This document shows, in pieces, positions 44,801 through 53,303 of a DNA stretch of 64,000 nucleotides. Source of the DNA: Sphingobacteriales bacterium (GTDB lineage Bacteria; Bacteroidota; Bacteroidia; Chitinophagales; Chitinophagaceae); assembly GCA_016235125.1 (NCBI GenBank), contig JACRLZ010000006.1, positions 124,001 to 188,000 on the forward strand, given 5' to 3'. The notes beneath the pieces were generated by a model. It saw only the letters and a program-made list of their open reading frames with translations, searched no databases and was not told where the DNA came from. Numbering within the stretch: position 1 is the first letter of the stretch; each line of letters begins with the position of its first letter. Made by a program: the position numbers and the translations under genes.

Positions 44801-47439
44801 TCGCCAAAATTCCAGGTGATGGTGGCGCCGGTTGGATTAGGCGTAGTACCGGTGAATGTATAGCTGTTGCAGCTGTTTCTTGTAACATTGGTGATCTGCG
44901 GATTGTTGACATCCGGGCAGCAAACTTTCTTCACAGTAAAGCTGACATACTTTGTACAGGTGCCATAGGTAACGATCACATAAAAATTACCATGCGTTGT
45001 TGTTGTATAATTAGCAGATGTAGCTCCTCCAATGGCCGTTCCTGATGGATAGGTTCCGCTGTACCACTGATAAGTAAATGTTCCTACCAGCGGTTTTACC
45101 ACCGCTACGCCAAGCGCTTCGTTGGTGGCTGTACCGTTGCAGGTGCCAACTCCGCAGGTTATGGGAATAATAGCAAAAGGATCTTCCACTACATAGGTAG
45201 CCGTAGCGGTACATCCCCCTTTGGTAACCGTAACAGTATATGTACCGGCTGTTGTTATATTGCTGATGGATGAAGTGGTTTGTCCACCCGGACTCCAGAG
45301 ATATGTAGCACCGCTGGGTGCGCCATTTACTGTAAGTGTTACTCCGCCGGGTTGACAGATATCAATACCACTTGCGCTGATGGAAACGCTGAACTTAGGA
45401 TAAATCATAATGCCGGTTAATGGTGTTGCATTACCGCATGATGTGGTTGCATTCAATGTTACAGGTCCCCATGGTCCGCCACTTGGTTGTCCGTGCCAGA
45501 GAATAGTTATTGTATTTGTTCCCTGTCCGCTGATGATCGTACCCATACTGGTGTTGGGCGATGCAATAGACCAGGTAATTACTTCTCCTGAAGGAAGTGT
45601 GCCGCCGGTTAATGTATAAACTCCTGTTCCATCCACACACACACTTGTAGGTCCCGAAATAACGCCTACTGTTGCTGCTGTTACAGTAAATGTAACCGGT
45701 GCAGATGGGCAGGATGGAAAACCATTTGCCTGCAACACAACAGAAATAGTTCCGGGCAATGTAGTCCAGAGAATGGTTGCCGAATTACCAGTTGAGTTTA
45801 CAAGATTGCCCGGTTGGAATGAACCAGCGCCGCCAGTAACAGACCAGTAGTAATGAAACCCTGTTGGCGCACCGGTACTCATGGTATAAGTGTACTGCGA
45901 ACCGGCACAGCCTGTAGCCGGACCGGTGATGTTTCCGGGAGTCGGTGTATTGAGCACCGTAATTTTTATTTGCTGTGGATTGGTTGGTCCGCTGTTGCAA
46001 TAAGTGTTGGCTGTTTCAACCACTTCAACAAGATAGCTGCCGGCATTGGCAAATGCCGGATTGAAAGTGGGTCCCGTTCCGGTAAGTGGCGTTACTCCGC
46101 CATTGGGCGGAAGTACGGTCCAGTTAAATATTCCTGCGGCAGGAAATACAGATAAGTTTGCTGAAGTGCCTGCACAAATTGTCTGGTCATAAAAGGCCGT
46201 CCATTTATCCGATGGAATTATGGTGAGTGAACCGCTGCTGCTGCAACAGATATGTTTGTTGTCAAGATTAATGGTAAGCTGGTAAGTGCCCGCAGGCGCT
46301 AATGCCCAGTTGATCCAAACTGTATTGTTATCCGGATAAGTGTTAAGCAAATTATTATAGTTGGTTGCCGTGCTGATATTGGTCAATGTCCATGTATAAA
46401 ATGTTCCGGGCAACACAGGCAGTGTGTAAGAAGTTGTGGAAGTGTTGCAGGGACTTGTATTACCAACAATTACCGGATTAGTTGGAATGATGGGTACCGG
46501 CACTGATGCGATACAACCACCGGCGCATTGCCCCTGTATCTGACCTTGCGGTGTTCCATTTCCCCAAACAATAGTAATCGTATTACTGGTTGATGCAATC
46601 ATAGTTCCGCCTACAACGGGAAGCCATGTTACACTGCCACAACCAACTGCAGTATACTTAACAGTATCCCCCGGACATACCGTGCTGATACATTCAATTT
46701 GTAATGTTCCCGGTAAAATAGTTACTGTTTTAGTGATGGTGTCTGCACAGCATGTAATTATTGACGGTGTTTCAGGAGGATTTCCACCGCCGACGGTTAT
46801 AAAACTGTAAGTGATCAGTGTTACTGTATAAGTGCCGGGGGCATTATACTGGTGTGTAACGGGAGTGTTTCCGGAAACAGTTGCATAGTTATTGCCCCCC
46901 GATGAAGGATCTCCAAAATTCCAGGACGACATAAAGCTGGAAGAGAAAGTGGTGGTTCCGGTAAAACTAATGGTAGAGCCGGCGCAAACATTATTCGGTG
47001 TGAATGTAAAGTTTGCATTGGGCTTTTCTTTCACATTTACTTTAAGACAATAAGTAAATATATTACCCGATGGATCGGTGGCTGTCAGTGTTAATGTAAA
47101 TACTCCCACTTGCGGCCATACAATACTGATGTTCGCACTGGTATTGTTAGGATTGATGGTGACAGCTGCCGGTCCGGTTACTGTCCAGTTGTATGTCCAG
47201 CCACCTCCTGTAATAGACGAAGCATAATTATAAGGCTGGTTCACACATACGGCAATCTCTTTACAGTTTTTTCCACCTGAGGCGCCGCCCGGGTCCTGGT
47301 GATCCCTTTCAAAACATTCATTGCCTGTATAAAGTATCTCTACCTGGTTACAGGTTTGTGCTGATAGCTTGTTGCCGGTTGCAGAAAAAAACACTGCAAC
47401 GAAAAGCACAATGGCGTAGAAGTAGTTATTCTTTTTCAT
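41887..47439 (-). CDS. Giant secreted PKD-domain protein with a cysteine-rich C-terminal region
   Basis: An 1850-residue protein with a signal peptide (IVLFVAVFFSATGNKLSAQ). Ig-like/PKD domains fill most of it; WNFGD motifs stand near residues 175, 875, 960 and 1045. Two tandem cysteine-rich repeats of about 130 residues start near 1430 and 1560 (CDCKxSKWG, CNQP, YIC, LYGWCG, CDSC). From about 1670 to the end is a C-terminal domain shared with the protein encoded at 47446-49416 (CC...RxCVKF...DxxCxxCxxxxCFE). A typical T9SS sorting domain is not seen at the C-terminus. It should act at the cell surface or outside, perhaps in adhesion. The gene starts 6 bp after its upstream neighbour. Confidence 0.88.
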   Translation of the reverse strand: MKKNNYFYAIVLFVAVFFSATGNKLSAQTCNQVEILYTGNECFERDHQDPGGASGGKNCKEIAVCVNQPYNYASSITGGGWTYNWTVTGPAAVTINPNNTSANISIVWPQVGVFTLTLTATDPSGNIFTYCLKVNVKEKPNANFTFTPNNVCAGSTISFTGTTTFSSSFMSSWNFGDPSSGGNNYATVSGNTPVTHQYNAPGTYTVTLITYSFITVGGGNPPETPSIITCCADTITKTVTILPGTLQIECISTVCPGDTVKYTAVGCGSVTWLPVVGGTMIASTSNTITIVWGNGTPQGQIQGQCAGGCIASVPVPIIPTNPVIVGNTSPCNTSTTSYTLPVLPGTFYTWTLTNISTATNYNNLLNTYPDNNTVWINWALAPAGTYQLTINLDNKHICCSSSGSLTIIPSDKWTAFYDQTICAGTSANLSVFPAAGIFNWTVLPPNGGVTPLTGTGPTFNPAFANAGSYLVEVVETANTYCNSGPTNPQQIKITVLNTPTPGNITGPATGCAGSQYTYTMSTGAPTGFHYYWSVTGGAGSFQPGNLVNSTGNSATILWTTLPGTISVVLQANGFPSCPSAPVTFTVTAATVGVISGPTSVCVDGTGVYTLTGGTLPSGEVITWSIASPNTSMGTIISGQGTNTITILWHGQPSGGPWGPVTLNATTSCGNATPLTGIMIYPKFSVSISASGIDICQPGGVTLTVNGAPSGATYLWSPGGQTTSSISNITTAGTYTVTVTKGGCTATATYVVEDPFAIIPITCGVGTCNGTATNEALGVAVVKPLVGTFTYQWYSGTYPSGTAIGGATSANYTTTTHGNFYVIVTYGTCTKYVSFTVKKVCCPDVNNPQITNVTRNSCNSYTFTGTTPNPTGATITWNFGDGNTATGASGVPVTHVYNSAGVYCVTFCVGPPSPNPTSCTGNCTATTVTVPIQAAFLYTLGCNGCLNVTNTSTVITSNPSYVTYLWNFGDGNTSTAQNPGPHCYTLAGNYTVTLTITYNDGQVTCTSTATQLVNYVPLAISINPSPVCTGVPTTFSIAGSPSFTIVSWTWNFGDGFTAYTPSSTHIYNTAGPFTVTLTIIDALGNTCTATSTINVLPGIGPCTIQPAYICPGGAATLTAPNIVGATYLWEFESSPNTWVAAPGTNNAITYTTTVPGFYHVVITGPNGCVCISNKAEVKAVTKPKAIIAAAPSSKLCGPGLVTLSSLNHLPGYTSDWYANGNYGSQLSSGMMFMTSVGVTTVFNLVLFNEYGCSDTCSLTITVNPVPAQPVITSSPTLCEGVPITLAVTNYANNITWNTGANTTSIVVYSAGVYTATYTDPVTGCSSSKNIKVNRRPPTDLFPHFCDSIPCTCRDSTGNFTIYAPLPLIGAYASTYNIQWFFNGNPVGGNTPTYTPAGTGSYYIIVTDPMTGCKDTSKTYTIVVPPCDTCDCKESKWGDIVLSPDEPNTVGLKKFDWAPKLHGEKNANVSQLIKLECNKNYTLLCNQPYAFNANYICKDSLCPPKVTFSLQPPVGSAITGNAPSWFTPTMSGVYTLTLYGWCGNKICDSCVIDLTVDCKKECDCKGSKWGSKGYTTQNQSKPFDCNKSYPVKCNQPVTVQATYICPDPNNCPANVTYSLQPPSGSPITGNAPLTFTPSQTGTYTVTLYGWCGTAKCDSCKVMFKTECPVVDSSCCPYEIKADTSKVTSTYNQQYNATVLTENFTISGLAGVPLTEVRAEVLSYTITDNYNKECMKCLNLPYTWASVQSATNLGVPAVPPKITMYNSTVHPFNPTGAGVYKNPREVVWNNGSTFIINNNSQVGMNFLLPPPPAIDCCEFKGRICVKFTFRDTQCKECEVIACFEFVIKSKKPF

Positions 47440-47445
47440 TGCAGT

Positions 47446-49416
47446 TTATTTTGGATTGTTAATAGTAGGGTTATCTCCGCCGCCGCCTGTTGGCGTGCAG
47501 CCGCTTTTTTTCTTTTCATAACAAATTACTTTGGTACACACCGTGCAGTCGCTGAACTCCACTTTGTACCGTATGCACCATCGGAACAAAGTGCTGCAGC
47601 ATGGTGTGACAGGAGTAGTGATGCTGATATTAAGATTGGATTGCGGTCCGTTCCACATCTGGCTGTTCGTTCCATTGGTAAAATGTCCGTACAGACTTGC
47701 GTCCTTATCACAGGGAATGCATTGGTCATTCTCCGGTTTCATTTCAAAATAAACCAGTTCCGCCGTGATAGTTTTGACAGTTTTCGGAGGCGTAGCAACA
47801 ATCGTTACCGGCTGGTTGAATGAAATGCTGTTATTCGTTGTGTTGATCTGTGCCGGAGCTGGCGCATTCATCACAAAATGTTTTTCATCACAGGCATCGC
47901 AGGCGCAATGCAGTGTATCGGCTTCCACTTCTGTTTCTGTTATAGCATTATCAACCGGGTCTTCGGCAGCCACGAAGAAGCGGATGATCTTTGCCGTGTC
48001 AATGCAATTGATCTGTCCGGTGAAGGCCTGTGTGCCATTGCCCGGAATAGTAAAGGGCAATGCCGGCGTCAGCGGCGAAGGAATGATGTTTGCCGTTGTA
48101 CCGTTTACTTTATCAATCTTGATCTGTGTAATCTTGACCGGCGTGGCAAGATTATTCTTCAGCTTGATATAAATATTTTGTTTTCCGTTCTTACAACACT
48201 CCACATTTACGCTGTCAATCTGTATATCAATATCGTTATTGGCTATCTTAAATGTTGTAGGTTCGCTGCTGCAACTGGCCTGTCCTCTTGCATCCGTCAT
48301 TTCCACCGCCCATATAAAATCGCAGAGATATGGGGGTCTGCAGGGGCCCGTATAAATTCCATTCACCGTTATTTCTGTTGCATTTTTTATTTCCCTTGTA
48401 ATAAGCGGATTGTTTGATTTCATGGCCTGTGTGCCGGTTTGTCCCTGCATCAATTGCCATACTTTTAAACGGTAGGTTTGTATTTCTCCCGGTGATGCGG
48501 TTTTTGTCCATTTAAATGTGATTGGCTCTTTGGCCTGTTTTACAGTGAATTTCCTTTTGTCTTCCGGGAATGTATTGGTCAGGCAATTGGTTTTTTCCTG
48601 TCTTACTCCAAATGTATAGGGTTCGCTGATTCCGTTATTATTGCCCATTGGTTTGCCGGCACGGTTCAGCGCCTGCACATTCCAGATAAAATCGCAGAGG
48701 TAAGGAGGTCTGCAAGGGCCGGTCAGTATTCCATTCACTGTTGTCTGCGTAAGATTCTCTACGTCTTTATTTATTAATGGCTGATTGCTGCGGATAGCCT
48801 GTGTACCGGTTTGTCCCTGCATCAGTTGCCATACTTTTAAGCGATACGTTACCGGTTCTTTTGGTTTGGGTACGAGCGGTGTCCAGCGAAACATAACAGG
48901 TCCTTGCAGTTCCTGCTGCGAAAATTTCTTTTCATTCTCCGGTGTTATTAATGTGGGAGGTGCATATTCTACATTCGCTGGCTCCACCCTGAATTCTTTA
49001 CACACTTCACGGCTGATGGCCACTTTATCAATATTGAAAAACTGAGCACAGATGGAATAAGTGCCTTCTTTCAGTTCATGGCAATTGGAGAGAAGACCAA
49101 CGAGGTCGGCGGTGTTGAATGTTCTTACATCAAAGGGATCAACCTGTTTGGCTGTAGCGATATTGTTACCGCATATTACAGCACCGCCGCTTCTTATCTG
49201 CACTATAAGCCTCGGCTCCCTCAACGGCACGGGGCTCTGTACTTTTTGTGCCACCATGATCAGCGCTCCCGGCACAGTGAGCCAGCTGTCAACAGTGCCC
49301 GGTAAAGTGTTTTTGACACTGAAGCTTACAATATTTATCTGGTTGATTTGTCCGGCCTGGCTGTTTGCCAACAAAGAAAAAGGTAAACAGAGCAGAAGGA
49401 GTTTTATTTTCTTCAT
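47446..49416 (-). CDS. Secreted protein with two tandem TYRLKVWQLMQG modules and a cysteine-rich C-terminal domain
   Basis: A 656-residue protein with a signal peptide (LLLLCLPFSLLANSQA). I do not recognise a named family. Two modules of about 125 residues repeat (near 155-280 and 285-400), each with FxWT, TYRLKVWQLMQGQTGTQA, GPCRPPYLCDFIW and SEP-TF. The paralogue at 38444-39445 has one such module. Residues about 525-640 match the end of the giant PKD protein. A Gly-rich tail with TGGGGDNPTINN closes the protein. It precedes the PKD gene by 6 bp and lies 119 bp after the LytTR regulator gene. The start at 49416 begins the signal peptide. Confidence 0.8.
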   Translation of the reverse strand: MKKIKLLLLCLPFSLLANSQAGQINQINIVSFSVKNTLPGTVDSWLTVPGALIMVAQKVQSPVPLREPRLIVQIRSGGAVICGNNIATAKQVDPFDVRTFNTADLVGLLSNCHELKEGTYSICAQFFNIDKVAISREVCKEFRVEPANVEYAPPTLITPENEKKFSQQELQGPVMFRWTPLVPKPKEPVTYRLKVWQLMQGQTGTQAIRSNQPLINKDVENLTQTTVNGILTGPCRPPYLCDFIWNVQALNRAGKPMGNNNGISEPYTFGVRQEKTNCLTNTFPEDKRKFTVKQAKEPITFKWTKTASPGEIQTYRLKVWQLMQGQTGTQAMKSNNPLITREIKNATEITVNGIYTGPCRPPYLCDFIWAVEMTDARGQASCSSEPTTFKIANNDIDIQIDSVNVECCKNGKQNIYIKLKNNLATPVKITQIKIDKVNGTTANIIPSPLTPALPFTIPGNGTQAFTGQINCIDTAKIIRFFVAAEDPVDNAITETEVEADTLHCACDACDEKHFVMNAPAPAQINTTNNSISFNQPVTIVATPPKTVKTITAELVYFEMKPENDQCIPCDKDASLYGHFTNGTNSQMWNGPQSNLNISITTPVTPCCSTLFRWCIRYKVEFSDCTVCTKVICYEKKKSGCTPTGGGGDNPTINNPK

Positions 49417-49535
49417 ATCACAGCGGTTTGAATGATGGCAACGACTGAAAATTTTGCCAATGTAAAAATGGGGGGAAGAAATACACTTTTTTGCGGGATT
49501 GTATATCTGCGCAGGCGGGTTGTATATGTGCAGGA

Positions 49536-50303
49536 TCAGCCCCTCCTCCTTATCCACTTCTCAAACCTTGCCAGGAAATCTTCTTTTCTTCTTGAAGCAA
49601 CCGGAATTTCTTTGCCGTTTTCCAGCAACACTTCGCCGCCGCTTCCTTTAATGTATTCTTTAATGTAGTTCAGGTTGATGATGTATTTATCATGCACCCG
49701 GGTAAAATTATTTTCTGGTAATAGTTTTTCATACTCACCCAGTTGTCTTGACACTACGATCTTTTTTTCATCGCTGAGATGGAAATGAGTGTAGTTGCCG
49801 CTGCTTTCGCAATACATGATATCGCTGATCTTTACAAATAGCAATCCGTTGCTGGTAGATAGGGGAATTTTATCCGGTGTTGCCTGTCTTGTGTTCTGTT
49901 CCAGCAGCGAGAAAAGATTTTTGTTGATATTCTTCTGTTCGATCCGCTGGATGGCGTTGTTTACCGCAGCGATCAGTTTTTCTGTATTCACTGGTTTGGT
50001 TACATATCCTGCTGCATGATGTTCAAATGCTTCCACTGCATATTTGCCATAAGCGGTTACGAATATCACTTCAAAGTTTACAGGTTCAAGCTGGCGTAAT
50101 GTATCAAAGCCGTTGAGGTGTGGCATTTCAATATCGAGGAACAATAACTGCGGCTGCAGTTCCTGTATCAGTGCGATACCCTTCTTTGCATTGGTTTCTG
50201 TTGCCAGGAGTTTTAATTGAGGGCAGTGCTGCGCCAGCATGTTCGACAATAGCTGAACATTTTTGGGCTCATCATCCAGTATAATGCAGTTAACGGTTGT
50301 CAT
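49536..50303 (-). CDS. LytTR-type response regulator
   Basis: A 255-residue protein: a receiver domain with the phosphorylated aspartate in LLFLDIEMPHLNG near residue 54, and a LytTR DNA-binding domain (IMYCESSGNYTHFHL, RVHDKYIINLNYI, VASRRKEDFL). It works with the sensor kinase encoded upstream: the regulator start overlaps the kinase stop by 4 bp (ATGA). The genes downstream in the same direction are the large secreted proteins, which makes them candidate targets. Confidence 0.94.
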   Translation of the reverse strand: MTTVNCIILDDEPKNVQLLSNMLAQHCPQLKLLATETNAKKGIALIQELQPQLLFLDIEMPHLNGFDTLRQLEPVNFEVIFVTAYGKYAVEAFEHHAAGYVTKPVNTEKLIAAVNNAIQRIEQKNINKNLFSLLEQNTRQATPDKIPLSTSNGLLFVKISDIMYCESSGNYTHFHLSDEKKIVVSRQLGEYEKLLPENNFTRVHDKYIINLNYIKEYIKGSGGEVLLENGKEIPVASRRKEDFLARFEKWIRRRG

Positions 50304-53212
50304 GGTTTTAAACTTAAGGGAATGGAAAGTATGATTTTTGTTCCGGATGCACTTGCCTGTCCGGCAGGCAGGTTTCCCTGTTCATCCATTTTATCCACTA
50401 CTTGCTGGCTGATGCCAAACAATTCTGCTCTTCTTTTGGAAAGCTGCATTCCGCGGCTCTGGTACTCAATGTGCTTTGCGCTTTTTAATTCTGCCGCTTT
50501 TTCCCTGCCTATTCCATTGTCTTCAATTTCACAAATCAGCAAGCCGTTTTCCTTTCTGGCGCTGATAGTAATAATGCCTTTTTTATTTTCCAAAAATCTT
50601 ACTCCATGCCTGATGGCGTTTTCCACATAGGGCTGCAAGAGCATGGCGGGCACAAATGTTTTGGTTATCTCAATATCATCGTCGGCCCGGATGCTATAAT
50701 CAAATTTATCGGCAAACCTCAGTTTTTCCAGTTGCAGGTAAGTATCCAGATATTTTATTTCATCTTCCAGCGAAATGATGGAGGCATCGCTGTTGTCCAT
50801 CGTGCTGCGAAGGAGCTCTGAAAATTTATCAAGATATTTATCCGCCTGCCGGTAATCTTTATCGTAAATAAACCCTTTTATTGAATTAAGACAATTGAAA
50901 ACAAAATGCGGGTTGATCTGCGCCTTCAACGCCTGCATTTCCAGTTCCGCTATCTTTTTTTCCGTTATCACTTTTTCCAGTGCGGCTTTCTGTCTTTGTC
51001 TGTTTCTCCGCTGAACAAAATAAATGATGACACTGAAAGAAAGCAGGATGAATATTGTCCAGAATACCGGGTTTTTCCAGAAAGGTGTTTTGATGGTTAT
51101 GGAAACGGCGGCTTCCTGTGATGAGGCCGTACCATCTCTTTTAATAGCCCTGATCTTTATTTTATAACTGCCGGGAGATAATCTTTTCAATTCTATTTTT
51201 TCGGTTCGCTGCCAACTGCTGTTATTGGTGCTGTATTCAAACCGGGGAATAAACCCGGTAAGGTCCACTCCGGAAAATTCAATGGTCACATCATTCTTGC
51301 TGAAGGGGAGTGAATAGCTTTCTTTTAATTCCTCATCTTTCCCACTGATATTAATACGGGTGATGAAAGTGGAAATATCAGCAACAGGCAATGAAAGATT
51401 AGCGGGCAAATAACTGATGCCTCCGCTGGTAGCCACATACACCGTATCATTTTTGATTGTGATGTCATTCACCTGCTCGCCGATCAGTCCGTCCGATTCG
51501 CCGAAATAAGTATTGTTGTATGAAAATTTATCATTTGATAACGCATAATTGATCCTGTTCAGTCCTTTGTTGGTGCCGAGCCATATCTCTCCGGGTTTAT
51601 TACAGAAAAGCGATTTGCAGATGTTGCCGGGAATGTTTGCGCCAAGCGGCAGGGAAGCGATCAGTTTATCTTCTTTTAATACCAGCAACGAATCTGAGCC
51701 CAGCCCTACCCATAAAATATTATCCGGCGAACAGGTCATGGTGTTTACCCGATAGTTGAATGCTGTTTGTTTTTTTCCAAAACTGTAAAGCGAATCTTTG
51801 TCCCACCGGTATAGTCCGTCATTAGAGCCAATATAAATTTTTCCCGTTCTGCTTATTGCAAGCGATATCACTCTTTTAAGAATGCTGTCGGTATATTTTC
51901 CTGTATTCAGGTTATACTTCATCGCCTGGGCATGTGTGCCCAAGCCCAATGTTGAATCGTTGAGCAACAAAGCGGTTTTGGAAGCTTTGTTGACGGCGCC
52001 AATGAATCTTTTTTTTTCCTGCCTGCAATCATTATCAAAAAGGAAAGAGCCTGTCTGAGTGGAAACAAATATTCCCTGTGGTGTTTCCACAATCTTTCTT
52101 ACCCACGCATCAATGTTTTTGTTATCGGTAAGCGGAACCTTGCGAACAGCATACAATCCGTCGTAAACAAATACTTCGCCATTATTATTTCCCGTAATTA
52201 TATTTTTGGTTTTAATCAGTGCATTAAAATTCTGAAGCATCAGCGGAACACTGCTGTAAGAAGATATTCTTTTTTGCTGAATCTTAACTAACCCTTTTTC
52301 CATGGTCGAAAGCCAGATATTGCCTTCTTTGTCCTGCAGCACATTGCGAACCTGTACGCCGGAATAAATAATTCCCTTTAGTTCCAGCGACGATCTGTCA
52401 ACAAGATATGTATTGCCGCTAAGCGAGGTAATGGCAAACTCTTTCCCGGTAAAACAAAAGATGCGTATCTCAAAGGGATACTCTTTTTCTATATCAATTA
52501 CAAATTCGCCGTTTTTGCCAAGGCTTAGTTGGGTGATGCTTTTTTCCTGGGCCAGGTAAATTTTATTGCCGATATTTTCCACGGCAATAATTTTTTTTCC
52601 GAATGGGATATTCTTTGTGATCTTCCCGTTACTGAAATAACGGATACTGTCTTCACAGAAGAAAATGAATTGCCCGGGGCCATATTCAACCACTCTCTGG
52701 ATGGCTCCTGTTTTCAGGTCCATGAAGTTTTTGTATTCGGTTGTTTTTCCTTTTTTATATATGTAAAGGGTGCGGAAGTTGTTGCTGAAAGCCATGCCGC
52801 CGTCATCCAGCAGGTTGGCAGCATGAGTATTGGCAAGGTCAATCTTCCGGAGTTCCAGATCGGTTTTTTCGTTTTCAAACCTGTCTTTTTGCGGATTGTA
52901 ATAACAGGGCGACCGCCTGAAGGGAATGGCCCAGATGATGCCGCTGCTGTCGCAAAACAGTTCGATGATCTCATTATCGGTCAGTCCTTTTGCAGTTGTG
53001 TAGGTTTCAAATCGTCTTCCATCGAACCGGGCAAGGCCATTCTCTGTTGCAATCCACAAAAAACCTTTTCGGTCAATAACACTTCGGTAAACCGAATTGG
53101 ATGACAAACCTTCTTTTGTTGTGTAAGAAATTGTATGGGTGGTTTGTGAATACAGAAAATGGCTGCAAAAACAGAAAATCAAAAAGATAATATACCGGTG
53201 CCTTTGCCTCAT
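50300..53212 (-). CDS. Propeller-type sensor histidine kinase (LytS-like His_kinase)
   Basis: A 970-residue protein. After a signal peptide (IIFLIFCFCSHFLYSQ), two seven-bladed-propeller sensor regions (blades such as GLWIATENGLARFDG) and a Y_Y_Y domain fill residues about 25-710. One membrane helix lies near 720 (WTIFILLSFSVIIYFV). The cytosolic part has the His_kinase box INPHFVFNCLNSIKG near 770 and an ATPase domain (VENAIRHG near 867). Near 947-952 the residues LPAGQA are encoded by a palindromic repeat within the ATPase domain. It should sense an external ligand, perhaps a glycan, and phosphorylate the LytTR regulator. Confidence 0.93.
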   Translation of the reverse strand: MRQRHRYIIFLIFCFCSHFLYSQTTHTISYTTKEGLSSNSVYRSVIDRKGFLWIATENGLARFDGRRFETYTTAKGLTDNEIIELFCDSSGIIWAIPFRRSPCYYNPQKDRFENEKTDLELRKIDLANTHAANLLDDGGMAFSNNFRTLYIYKKGKTTEYKNFMDLKTGAIQRVVEYGPGQFIFFCEDSIRYFSNGKITKNIPFGKKIIAVENIGNKIYLAQEKSITQLSLGKNGEFVIDIEKEYPFEIRIFCFTGKEFAITSLSGNTYLVDRSSLELKGIIYSGVQVRNVLQDKEGNIWLSTMEKGLVKIQQKRISSYSSVPLMLQNFNALIKTKNIITGNNNGEVFVYDGLYAVRKVPLTDNKNIDAWVRKIVETPQGIFVSTQTGSFLFDNDCRQEKKRFIGAVNKASKTALLLNDSTLGLGTHAQAMKYNLNTGKYTDSILKRVISLAISRTGKIYIGSNDGLYRWDKDSLYSFGKKQTAFNYRVNTMTCSPDNILWVGLGSDSLLVLKEDKLIASLPLGANIPGNICKSLFCNKPGEIWLGTNKGLNRINYALSNDKFSYNNTYFGESDGLIGEQVNDITIKNDTVYVATSGGISYLPANLSLPVADISTFITRINISGKDEELKESYSLPFSKNDVTIEFSGVDLTGFIPRFEYSTNNSSWQRTEKIELKRLSPGSYKIKIRAIKRDGTASSQEAAVSITIKTPFWKNPVFWTIFILLSFSVIIYFVQRRNRQRQKAALEKVITEKKIAELEMQALKAQINPHFVFNCLNSIKGFIYDKDYRQADKYLDKFSELLRSTMDNSDASIISLEDEIKYLDTYLQLEKLRFADKFDYSIRADDDIEITKTFVPAMLLQPYVENAIRHGVRFLENKKGIITISARKENGLLICEIEDNGIGREKAAELKSAKHIEYQSRGMQLSKRRAELFGISQQVVDKMDEQGNLPAGQASASGTKIILSIPLSLKP
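50353..50372. repeat. Palindromic GC-rich repeat inside the kinase gene (encodes LPAGQA)
   Basis: TTGCCTGTCCGGCAGGCAGG on the plus strand; the palindromic core is CCTGTCCGGCAGG-like with one imperfect base. It is related to the word at 12225-12240. In the kinase it adds about six codons between GN and SASGTKI. Confidence 0.65.
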
Positions 53213-53241
53213 AACTATTAAAAGTATAAAAAGAGGATAAT

Positions 53242-53303
53242 GAATAACGGGTCAGACGAAGACCCCGAAGTGTCGGGGCAAGCTGTCAGACCAGGCGTTA
53301 TTC
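53242..53303. repeat. Structured palindromic element after the protease gene
   Basis: Outer arms GAATAACG (53242-53249) and CGTTATTC (53296-53303), a direct pair of GTCAGAC words (53251-53257, 53285-53291), and an inner perfect hairpin CCCCGA-AGTG-TCGGGG (53263-53278). It overlaps the protease stop codon and lies 30 bp from the start of the kinase gene. It may act as a terminator; no T-run is present. Confidence 0.7.

Noticed and set aside
41887..47439. A T9SS C-terminal sorting domain at the end of the giant protein
   Set aside because: The last residues form a cysteine-rich domain and lack the usual glycine/lysine-rich strands of type A or the type B pattern.
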